In this document: in pieces, positions 57,384-64,000 of the stretch
How positions within the stretch are numbered: position 1 is the first letter of the stretch
Layout: every line of letters begins with the position of its first letter
NCBI GenBank assembly: GCA_964612455.1
Contig: CAZTCB010000003.1
Span: 1 to 64,000, forward strand
Origin: SFEB01 sp964612455
Lineage (GTDB): Bacteria; Bacillota; Clostridia; Christensenellales; CAG-314
Reading direction: 5' to 3'
DNA: 64,000 nucleotides
Made by a program: the position numbers and the translations under genes
The notes under the pieces: model-generated
What the model saw: only the letters and a program-made list of their open reading frames with translations
What the model was told of the DNA's origin: nothing
The model's database searches: none

Positions 57384-59151
57384 CGCACAATCCCTCCTTT
57401 GTCAATCCGCACCCGTTGCACCGTTTCAGACAGCTCGGCGTCGTGACGGCTGCTTTGGCTTTTTTCGCTTCGGCGACGAGGTAATCCTTGTCCACGCCGA
57501 CGGAAACGAAATCCCATGGCAACAACTCGTCGTAACTCTTTGCGTTCAGCACCGACGAAACGTCAAAACCGCAACTTTCCACGGCGTCGAGGTACCGCTC
57601 GGCGTCAAAGCAATCGTTCCACGCGTCAAACTTTGCTCCGTTTAAATAGGCGCGTTCTATCACGTCGGACATGGTACGACCGCCGCGTGCCAAAAGCGCC
57701 TCGACAAAACTCGTATCGTAATCATGCCATGACAGGTTGATTTTATTTTTTCTGAAAGCGTCCCTCAACAGTTTTTGCTTTTCTTCAACGTCTTGTTTAT
57801 CCGCAAACGCCTCCCACGAAAAAGGCGTAAACGGTTTCGGTATAAATACTGCGACGCTCGCCGACAGATTGAGATATTTGTTACCCGTGCGGCATTTAAA
57901 ATACAAATCTTTTATTTTTTTCGCCATTTCGGCTATACCGACGACGTCTTCTTTGGTTTCGGTCGGCAATCCTATCATAAAATACAATTTTACGGAGGAG
58001 TACCCCCTGCCAAACGCATCGGCAAGAGTATCGAAAATATCTTTTTCGGTAATATTCTTGTTGATTACGTCACGCAAACGCTGAGTACCCGCCTCGGGGG
58101 CGAAAGTCAACGCCGTCTTTCTCTCGGCGTCGTAAACCAACGCGTCAAAACTATCCAGTCTCAGACTCGGCAGAGTAAGGGTGACGTTGTTTTCGTTTGC
58201 CCACGGCGACAACTCGCTCATCAACCTGCCCAAGCCGCTGTAGTCGCATGTACTCAGGCTCGACAAAGACAGCTCGTCGTAACCCGTCGTCTCTATTAAA
58301 TCCTTGCAAATCTTTAAAACGGTTTCGGGCGTACGCTCCCGCACGGGACGATAAATAAATCCCGCCTGACAAAATCGGCAACCGTTGCCGCAACCTCTGA
58401 ACAACTCCGCAACGCATCTGTCGTGGACTATTTCGAGATTGGGTACCAGCGCCGTATGGGGAAAAAAGGTTTTTTCAAGGTCTTTTTCCTTGTTGAGCTT
58501 GACTACGCGACTGCAATCTACTTTCGTCGGTTTATCGCCGTCGTATACGTTGTCGACAAACTCCGGGACGTAAATGCAATCCGATTTTTCCTGCAGGAGT
58601 TTTAAAAACTCCTTCTTTTTAAGCCCTTTATTTTCTTTTTTAAGCCGCAAAACTTCTTTCCAAGGGGTTTCGCCGTCCCCCAGCATAAAAGCGTCGAAAA
58701 AAGGCGACATAGGCTCGGGATTGACGGCACACGGGCCGCCGCCGATTACTATCGGAAAGTCTTCGCCGCGGTCAGCCGCGCGCAACGGAAAACCCGCCAA
58801 ATCGAGCATATAAAGCACCGTCGTATAACACAACTCAAACTGCAAAGAAAAACCGACGAAATCAAACGAAGTAAATTCGGCGTCCGACTCTATGCTCGTC
58901 AACTTTTTGCCGTTTTTCGCGAGCCATTCGCCCATGTCATGCCACGGTGCGTAGCATCTCTCGCATTTTGCATACGGAATTTCGTTGATGCCGAAGTATA
59001 AGATACGCGTACCGACGTTGCTCATGCCTACTTCGTACGAGTCGGGGAAACACAACAAAAGGGACGTCTCCGCATCGTCTTTTATCTCGGGTATACCGTA
59101 TTCGCCGCCGCAGTACCTTGCAGGCTTTAAGACACTATCTACATATTTCAT
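57370..59151 (-). CDS. TIGR03960-type B12-binding-domain radical SAM protein
   Basis: 593 residues. N-terminal B12-like domain (about 20-190, LLLCFPDSYEVGMSNVGTRILYFGIN), radical SAM barrel with the cluster motif RGCGNGCRFCQAG (about 255-267) and GEETP/GGGPCAVNPEP blocks. Cys-rich end CLKRCNGCGLTKEGLCDGC may bind another metal or cluster. The reaction is unknown. The ATG has no ribosome site; a consensus promoter ends eight bases before it, inside spoIVFB. Confidence 0.92.
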   Translation of the reverse strand: MKYVDSVLKPARYCGGEYGIPEIKDDAETSLLLCFPDSYEVGMSNVGTRILYFGINEIPYAKCERCYAPWHDMGEWLAKNGKKLTSIESDAEFTSFDFVGFSLQFELCYTTVLYMLDLAGFPLRAADRGEDFPIVIGGGPCAVNPEPMSPFFDAFMLGDGETPWKEVLRLKKENKGLKKKEFLKLLQEKSDCIYVPEFVDNVYDGDKPTKVDCSRVVKLNKEKDLEKTFFPHTALVPNLEIVHDRCVAELFRGCGNGCRFCQAGFIYRPVRERTPETVLKICKDLIETTGYDELSLSSLSTCDYSGLGRLMSELSPWANENNVTLTLPSLRLDSFDALVYDAERKTALTFAPEAGTQRLRDVINKNITEKDIFDTLADAFGRGYSSVKLYFMIGLPTETKEDVVGIAEMAKKIKDLYFKCRTGNKYLNLSASVAVFIPKPFTPFSWEAFADKQDVEEKQKLLRDAFRKNKINLSWHDYDTSFVEALLARGGRTMSDVIERAYLNGAKFDAWNDCFDAERYLDAVESCGFDVSSVLNAKSYDELLPWDFVSVGVDKDYLVAEAKKAKAAVTTPSCLKRCNGCGLTKEGLCDGCR

Positions 59152-60017
59152 ACCGAATGATTATACAATTTTTTTAATTTAGTGTCAAGGGGTAAATTAA
59201 ATAAAGCAAAATTGATTTGCGGTTGCTCGAGGACAAAAAAGGTTTTGTCGTCCGTCAGCACGGTAATCTGATAAAAACACTTGTCTTTGAGTTTTTTTAC
59301 CACCGTTGCCAACGTTGTGTCGCCGTCAAAGACGAGACATTTTTTTTCAACCCCCTTTTTCGCCATACTTTTGCTGCCGCCGACGTAAACCCGCCGCGCA
59401 TATATCGCTTTTTTAGTTTCGCCGCTACTCGCTACCACGAGAAAAAAACCGAAAAGCCCGCAGGAATAAAGGTTTATTTTTAAAAATATTCCCGTCAGAA
59501 ACATAGCGAAAAAAACACAGCCGACGACCACGGCGACTACTCTGCCGATTTTTATGGATTTTTCGTAACCGCGTTTTTTTTGCAATACCGCCGCCAACAC
59601 CCGTCCGCCGTCTAACGGATAACAAGGCAACAAATTGGTTAACGCCAACACCGCGTTGCAAATCGCAAGGTTTTCGGTCACCCCGTAGGACGACGGATAA
59701 ATCCACCATGTCGCGACCACGAGTACCGCGACCACGACGTTGGACAACGGACCGGCAATCGCGATTTTTATCGCCGAAGACGGTTCTACGTCGTCGAAAT
59801 CGCCGTACAAGACGGCTCCGAATGCCGACAAACATACGTTTTTGCAGGTATAACCGCATTTTTTCGCAACAAAAAAGTGTGCAAATTCATGAATAAGCAC
59901 ACTTAACGTGTAAAGCACAAACAACCAACCGCTTTTTGCAATAAAAGACACTGCCGCCAACAACCAAAAAGACGGTTTTACTACAAAATCAAAGCCTTTT
60001 TCGCTTAAATTTTCCAT
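59148..60017 (-). CDS. spoIVFB: SpoIVFB-like site-2 protease
   Basis: 289 residues. Intramembrane zinc protease; SpoIVFB cleaves pro-sigma-K. HEFAH (H43, E44, H47) in the membrane and NLLPCYPLDGGRVL (about 127-140, third ligand Asp) are M50 signatures. The C-terminal about 80 residues are a CBS-like domain (DGDTTLATVVKKLKDKCFYQITVLTDD), as in SpoIVFB. Overlaps the upstream SpoIVFA-like gene by 13 bases. Confidence 0.9.
   Translation of the reverse strand: MENLSEKGFDFVVKPSFWLLAAVSFIAKSGWLFVLYTLSVLIHEFAHFFVAKKCGYTCKNVCLSAFGAVLYGDFDDVEPSSAIKIAIAGPLSNVVVAVLVVATWWIYPSSYGVTENLAICNAVLALTNLLPCYPLDGGRVLAAVLQKKRGYEKSIKIGRVVAVVVGCVFFAMFLTGIFLKINLYSCGLFGFFLVVASSGETKKAIYARRVYVGGSKSMAKKGVEKKCLVFDGDTTLATVVKKLKDKCFYQITVLTDDKTFFVLEQPQINFALFNLPLDTKLKKLYNHSV
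59160..59188 (-). promoter_or_regulatory. Consensus promoter predicting a leaderless radical-SAM mRNA
   Basis: Minus strand TTGACA (59183-59188), 17-bp spacer, TATAAT (59160-59165); ATG 59151 is eight bases downstream, so the leader is 0-2 nt. The promoter lies within the 3' end of spoIVFB. Confidence 0.85.
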
Positions 60018-60637
60018 ACCAGAGTATAGTTGACGGTAGTTACGTCCTTTACCACTTCGCCGTCGTAAATCAAGTTGACGGTAGCTGCGGAAGCGTATTT
60101 ACCGAGTACCGCCTGCGTATCTATTTCGTCGCCGACGTTTACGAGTATCGTATTTAATCCGCCGTACACTATCTGCAGTTTGTCGTCTACGCCGACCGTC
60201 ACGGTATCGTCCGTCTTAGAAACGACCTTGCCCGCTTTAAAGTTTAACAATATCTTGCCGCCCGATACGGTAATCGTGCCGTTTTCGACGTTGTCTACGG
60301 TAACGTTGATGGGTAAGATAATCGTTTTTTTATCCTGATTGACGGTATCGAACACGTCGATGATATTTTGGGTATAAGTAGTTTTCGCAAACGCAAATAC
60401 TTCTCCCGCGAAACCTTCGGTTACGACGCTCATCGCCACGAGCGTAGCCGCCACGAGCAAAAAGACCAACCCTCTCGCAATCCATGTCGTCGCGCTTTTT
60501 TTATCTCCCGTTTTTCTTTTTCGGACGACGCTCAACGCTTTGTCCTCGTCCTGAATATAGTGCCTTTGAGTATAACTGATATCCAGCCAATCGTCTTCTA
60601 TCGCCGCACATTCGCAAATCGTTACGTCTGAGTTCAT
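60005..60637 (-). CDS. SpoIVFA-like membrane protein with degenerate LytM domain
   Basis: 210 residues. Cytoplasmic N-terminus, one membrane helix (about 53-73), then a forespore- or outside-facing part ending in ITVSGGKILLNFKAGKVVSKTDDTVTVGVDDKLQIVYGGLNTILVNVGDEIDTQAVLGKY. That matches the M23/LytM beta pattern but with no zinc-ligand histidines. Position directly before spoIVFB and this inactive LytM domain suggest SpoIVFA, which restrains SpoIVFB. Assignment rests mostly on context. GGAGG precedes ATG. Confidence 0.75.
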   Translation of the reverse strand: MNSDVTICECAAIEDDWLDISYTQRHYIQDEDKALSVVRKRKTGDKKSATTWIARGLVFLLVAATLVAMSVVTEGFAGEVFAFAKTTYTQNIIDVFDTVNQDKKTIILPINVTVDNVENGTITVSGGKILLNFKAGKVVSKTDDTVTVGVDDKLQIVYGGLNTILVNVGDEIDTQAVLGKYASAATVNLIYDGEVVKDVTTVNYTLVWKI

Positions 60638-60659
60638 ATTTACCTCCGTTTTTCTTTAA

Positions 60660-60688
60660 ATAATATGAAACGACTTGCTATATTATAC
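60660..60688 (-). promoter_or_regulatory. Sigma-E-like promoter of the spoIVF pair
   Basis: Minus strand GTATAAT (60682-60688), 14-bp gap, CATATTAT (60660-60667), close to the sigma-E pattern (ATATT-like, 14, CATACAAT-like). The TATAAT could alternatively serve sigma-A. Mother-cell expression would fit. Confidence 0.5.
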
Positions 60689-60693
60689 TCGTT

Positions 60694-61458
60694 TTAAACG
60701 TTTCTTTTTAGTTTACATTTTATTTTACCCAACAATCCGCCGTAGGGAAAAACGCAGTCGTACATTCGCATCGTTCCGTTTGTCAGATTGTCCGCCAATA
60801 CGTCGAAAAACTCGCTGTCGCCTCTGACAAAACCGTTGAGGTCGTCCCTCTCGGGGACAACGCCCAAAGGCGTAACCCCGAGTCTGTCAAAAATCTCTTG
60901 CGCCGGCGCCTGATAGCCCGATTTGACCAAATCTCCCCGCACTCTGTTGATTACGGCGTAAACGTTGACGGGCGAAAACCTTTTGGCGTATTCCGCCGCC
61001 CTCAACGCGTCTTTGATACAGATATAGTGAGGAGTCACCACTATTATTACCTCTTCGGACGCCTTGAGCGCAAAGTTTAACGCCGAACCCACCCCCGCCG
61101 AACAGTCAAAAAACACGTAATCGAAGGCGCTTTCCTCCCGCATAATCATATCCGAAAAATCACCGAAACCGTTTTTGGCGGGATTAAAGCTGCCGCTCAG
61201 CAGACAATAAAGATTGGGAACGTTGGGATCGCTTATCAACGCTTGTTTAAGCCGACATTTTTTTTCGAGTACGTCGGCAACGTCAAATACGACGTTTTCT
61301 CTGCATGACAACAGCAAATCGAGACTGTTAAGCCCGAAATCGAGGTCTACCAACAACACTCTTTTGCTCCTTTTTGCAATGGCGTAACCGAGGTTGGCAG
61401 TCAACGTGCTTTTGCCCACTCCGCCCTTGCCGCTTATTATACTGATTTTTCGCGCCAT
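60694..61458 (-). CDS. minD: MinD/ParA-family ATPase
   Basis: 254 residues from ATG 61458 (AGAGGT upstream). Deviant Walker A SGKGGVGKSTLTANLG (10-25), DLDFGLNSLDLLL, FDYVFFDCSAGVGS (Walker B) and VVTPHYICIKDALRAAEYAK. C-terminal KIKCKLKRNV is basic and amphipathic, consistent with a MinD-like membrane-targeting sequence. No minC or minE is next to it, so it could also be a FlhG/ParA-like partner. Confidence 0.85.
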   Translation of the reverse strand: MARKISIISGKGGVGKSTLTANLGYAIAKRSKRVLLVDLDFGLNSLDLLLSCRENVVFDVADVLEKKCRLKQALISDPNVPNLYCLLSGSFNPAKNGFGDFSDMIMREESAFDYVFFDCSAGVGSALNFALKASEEVIIVVTPHYICIKDALRAAEYAKRFSPVNVYAVINRVRGDLVKSGYQAPAQEIFDRLGVTPLGVVPERDDLNGFVRGDSEFFDVLADNLTNGTMRMYDCVFPYGGLLGKIKCKLKRNV

Positions 61459-61477
61459 ATATCTACCTCTTGCGTAC

Positions 61478-61505
61478 AGTATAGCAACAAAAACCGATAT
61501 TGCAA
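61478..61505 (-). promoter_or_regulatory. minD promoter
   Basis: Minus strand TTGCAA (61500-61505), 16-bp spacer, extended -10 TGC-TATACT (61478-61483). Confidence 0.75.
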
Positions 61506-61642
61506 ACGGGGCGGTAAAAACAGCGTTAAAAAGCCTTTTTACGACTTTTTTCGCGCAGTAAAAAAATCCCACTCGCACGGCGCAAAAACAAAACCGACGA
61601 CGGTTTTTGTCAAATCGCGTTTAACTAATTGAAACCAAGTCG

Positions 61643-61671
61643 TTGACAAGGCAAAAAAATCAATATAAAAT
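61643..61671 (+). promoter_or_regulatory. Promoter of the ATP-grasp pair
   Basis: TTGACA (61643-61648), 17-bp spacer, TAAAAT (61666-61671). Confidence 0.8.
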
Positions 61672-61687
61672 AACTGAGGTGATTGAT

Positions 61688-62563
61688 ATGAAAAAGGATA
61701 TTAACGGTACGATTATTATCAACGACATGCATGTTTCCTCGCCGAAATTCGTCGACACATGCAAGGCGTTTGACGCCGCTTGCAAAGCAAACGACGTCAG
61801 GCTGTCCGTAAAGACCAATTTTCAGTTTACCGATATTTTAAACGACGGATTTAAAACCGATTTCGTTTTGTTTTGGGACAAAGACGTACGGCTTGCAAGG
61901 AGACTCGAAAAATGCGGAATACGCGTTTTTAACAGCGCGCAATCGATAGACGACTGCAACGACAAGTCCGCAACTTATCTCAAATTGCTCGGAAACGGTA
62001 TAAAAATGCCGCGCACGTTGGTCGCTCCGTTTGTTTACTACAAACCGGACTGGGAGACTACTCCCTTTATATCCGAGGCGGAAAAAGTCCTTTCATACCC
62101 TTTAATAGTCAAGGAGTGTTTCGGTTCGTTCGGCAAACAGGTTTTTTTGGTAAAGGACAGGCGAGAGCTAATAGACGTCGTCGATTCTTTTGAAAAAAGA
62201 CCTTTTCTCCTTCAGCGTTTTATCCCGACCAGCGAGGGGAGGGACATACGGATTCAGGTGGTAGGTAAAGAAGTTGTCGCGACCATGTACAGATACAATG
62301 AAAACGATTTCAGGGCAAATATCACCAACGGCGGAAAAATGAAAAATTACGAACCTACCGCCGCTCAATGCGAAACGGCGCTGAAAGCATGCGAAATACT
62401 CAAGCTGGACTTTGGCGGCGTCGATTTGTTGTTTGGCGAAGACGATACACCTATACTGTGCGAAGTCAATTCCAACGCTCACTTTATCAATCTTTCAAAA
62501 TGCACGGGCGTAAACGTCGCCGAAAAAATAATAGAATACGTACTCGGGGAGATAACTAAATGA
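61688..62563 (+). CDS. RimK-like ATP-grasp protein A
   Basis: 291 residues from ATG 61688 (GAGGTG eight bases upstream). ATP-grasp domain (about 90-285): SYPLIVKECFGSFGKQVFLV (ATP loop), LQRFIPTSEGRDIRIQVVGKEVVATMYR, and ILCEVNSNAHF with the metal-binding Glu and Asn. Resembles RimK/glutathione-synthase-type carboxylate-amine ligases. Substrate unknown. ATGA overlap with protein B. Confidence 0.85.
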   Translation: MKKDINGTIIINDMHVSSPKFVDTCKAFDAACKANDVRLSVKTNFQFTDILNDGFKTDFVLFWDKDVRLARRLEKCGIRVFNSAQSIDDCNDKSATYLKLLGNGIKMPRTLVAPFVYYKPDWETTPFISEAEKVLSYPLIVKECFGSFGKQVFLVKDRRELIDVVDSFEKRPFLLQRFIPTSEGRDIRIQVVGKEVVATMYRYNENDFRANITNGGKMKNYEPTAAQCETALKACEILKLDFGGVDLLFGEDDTPILCEVNSNAHFINLSKCTGVNVAEKIIEYVLGEITK

Positions 62564-63411
62564 AACGAGGTTGGTTGATTTACTCCTCTTACGAAGCAGA
62601 GAGAAACCGTTTTTTTGCAGACAAATTGATTGCCGCCGCAAAAAAACGCGATATCGAGCTAAAACTGTTGCTCCGCGAAAAAATACAGTTGTCGCTGACG
62701 GACGGTTTCGCCGCCGTTAAGTACGACGGACAAGTGCAGGAAAACGCACTGTTTGCTTTAATGCGAACCGACGACTTTACCCTGTCTTTTCAGTTGGAGC
62801 AATGCGGAGTGCGAGTGTTTAACAAAGCAAATACGGCACGGATATGCAACGACAAATACCTGTCTTATCTTTTTGCCGCACAACTGAATATCCCCGTCCC
62901 CGATACTTTTTTGGTGGATAAAAACACTGCGGATTGGCAAAATATAGACGCCGCGCTGTTTCCGTTGATATCGAAACCGCTCGACGGCAAAGGCGGCAAA
63001 AACGTCGTCATGTTAAACTCCGTTTCGGACTTTTTGAATGCCTCTAAAAATTACGATAATCGGTTTTTACTGCAAAAAGTCGCAAAAAACGTCGGCGTGG
63101 ACATGCGGGCGTACTGTATCGGCGGCAAATTTTTTACCGCAATCAAGCGGATATCGACGACGGACTTTCGCAGCAACTATTGTCTCGGCGGCAAAGCCGT
63201 ACCCGCCGTCCCCGACGACGAGCAAACGGCTGCGATAAATAAAATATTGAAAAATCTGGATACGGATTACGTCGGTATCGATTTTATTTTTGACGGCGAA
63301 AAGGCTCTTTTTAACGAAATAGAGGACGTGGTCGGAGCGCGGACCGTGTACAACCTGACATCCCTCGACATTGCCGACACTTTTATGGAGTACGTATCCG
63401 AAAACATCTGA
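62560..63411 (+). CDS. RimK-like ATP-grasp protein B
   Basis: 283 residues, a diverged paralogue of protein A: shared pattern CGVRVFNKANTARICNDKYLSYLFAAQLNIPVPDTFLV versus the A copy. ATP loop PLISKPLDGKGGKNVVML. The metal motif reads ALFNEIEDVVGA, so the usual E-x-N is E-x-E. Translationally coupled to A, so they probably act together; substrate unknown. Confidence 0.83.
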   Translation: MKRGWLIYSSYEAERNRFFADKLIAAAKKRDIELKLLLREKIQLSLTDGFAAVKYDGQVQENALFALMRTDDFTLSFQLEQCGVRVFNKANTARICNDKYLSYLFAAQLNIPVPDTFLVDKNTADWQNIDAALFPLISKPLDGKGGKNVVMLNSVSDFLNASKNYDNRFLLQKVAKNVGVDMRAYCIGGKFFTAIKRISTTDFRSNYCLGGKAVPAVPDDEQTAAINKILKNLDTDYVGIDFIFDGEKALFNEIEDVVGARTVYNLTSLDIADTFMEYVSENI

Positions 63412-63417
63412 AAAAAC

Positions 63418-63454
63418 AAGCGAGGACTCAAAAAAATCCTCGCTTATTTTTTTT
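63418..63454. terminator. Terminator between ATP-grasp genes and spoIVA
   Basis: AAGCGAGGA (63418-63426) pairs with TCCTCGCTT (63437-63445), followed by A then eight T. Confidence 0.9.
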
Positions 63455-63466
63455 ACTTTTTAAAAT

Positions 63467-64000
63467 TTACAATAAAAAACAAATCAATCCGCCCTTGTTT
63501 TCGTTAACTATGCGACCTACCGTCTTGCGTATTTTTAAGCGGGCATCCACTGGCATGGACGACGCCTTGTCGGACAAACTTTCTTTCGCAAGCTCGCTGA
63601 TGCTCTTGCCGAACATATTGGTATTCCAGATACTCTGAGGATCGTTTTTAAACTCGCTGAGCAGATATTGACTCTGTTGCTCTGTCCCTACCGTCGGATT
63701 GACCTCGGTAGTGACGTCGACCTTCATGATATGCCACGACGGAGCGGTTGCCCTGAGCCTTACGCCGTACTTGGAGCCCTGTTTGACAATCTCTGGCGAC
63801 AACATTTCCATTCCGTCCATCGACGGATTGACGACGCCATAGCCGCTGACCTCTGCCTCATCCAACGCCGCGGAAAATTTTTCATACTTGTTGCATGCCT
63901 CAGCCGACTTTGAAACGAAACTCATGAGTCCGAACTCGTCCTCTATCGGCACCCCCGCATACCCGCTCAAAATGCGGTAAAAGAGTCCTTCTTTTGGCTT
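63467..64000 (-). CDS. spoIVA: SpoIVA, partial (C-terminal part)
   Basis: The reading frame is open from the stop at 63467 to the right edge (about 177 residues), so the N-terminal ATPase part lies outside the window. KEGLFYRILSGYAGVPIEDEFGLMSFVSKSAEACNKYEKF and LRATAPSWHIMKVDVTTEVNPTVGTEQQSQYLLSEFKNDP are SpoIVA hallmarks, as is the hydrophobic GGLICFLL end that helps anchor it. SpoIVA polymerises as the base layer of the spore coat; its partner SipL is encoded at 37-38 kb. Confidence 0.96.
   Translation of the reverse strand, partial: KPKEGLFYRILSGYAGVPIEDEFGLMSFVSKSAEACNKYEKFSAALDEAEVSGYGVVNPSMDGMEMLSPEIVKQGSKYGVRLRATAPSWHIMKVDVTTEVNPTVGTEQQSQYLLSEFKNDPQSIWNTNMFGKSISELAKESLSDKASSMPVDARLKIRKTVGRIVNENKGGLICFLL

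Overview
The window looks like a chromosomal segment from a spore-forming, Gram-positive, clostridial-type Firmicute, probably an uncultured lineage. The evidence is gene content: Spo0A, SpoIIR, SpoIVA (cut by the right edge), a SpoIVFA/SpoIVFB-like pair, SleB-YpeB, PdaB-like deacetylase, a SipL-like SPOCS/LysM coat protein and Veg. Four vitamin-type ECF S components (ThiT, RibU, QueT, PanT) and a TPP and an FMN riboswitch also fit. Sigma-A promoters are very well conserved (TTGACA, 17 bp, TATAAT), rho-independent terminators are plentiful, and most genes have strong GGAGG ribosome sites. No phage, transposase, CRISPR array or rRNA operon was seen.

Layout. 0-10 kb: an orphan short transcript, luxS, two convergent tRNA-Leu genes, an S41 protease, a nucleotidase with a degenerate ABC-ATPase gene, TPP-riboswitch-controlled thiT, degV and housekeeping enzymes. 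10-24 kb: clpB behind a ribbon-helix-helix gene, a large secreted membrane protein, then a tight leftward operon tsaE-tsaB-rimI-hydrolase-murF-ddl (tRNA t6A modification joined to peptidoglycan precursor synthesis), FMN-riboswitch ribU and queT. 24-31 kb: panT-coaX-uvrB-uvrA. 31-40 kb is rich in sporulation genes: sleB-ypeB, spoIIR, ispE, a pectin-binding-like lipoprotein, sipL, veg, spo0A. 40-46 kb: a tRNA-Leu with a duplicated 3' end, ArsR/nitroreductase, tRNA-Ile, tRNA-Ala, PPi-type phosphofructokinase, tRNA-Arg, membrane peptidase. 46-56 kb: rho, a two-OB SSB-like protein, pdaB, divergent gapA/fba, two secreted proteins (one a BspA-type LRR lipoprotein), a cation/proton antiporter. 56-64 kb: a radical-SAM pair, spoIVFA/B, minD, two overlapping ATP-grasp genes and the 3' part of spoIVA.

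Most notable observations. (1) The Spo0A receiver domain has glutamine (codon CAG) where the phosphorylated aspartate should be, while the DNA-binding domain is intact. (2) Several genes without a Shine-Dalgarno site have a -10 hexamer 6-8 nt before the ATG, predicting leaderless mRNAs; the clearest is the radical-SAM gene at 59151. (3) A 60-bp segment covering the tRNA-Leu(CAA) 3' end and terminator is repeated 139 bp downstream, and the spacer is related to the 3' flank of tRNA-Leu(TAG) 38 kb away. (4) Hairpins mask the ribosome sites of ribU, spoIIR and sipL. Functions are assigned from recognisable motifs and context only; no database search was run.
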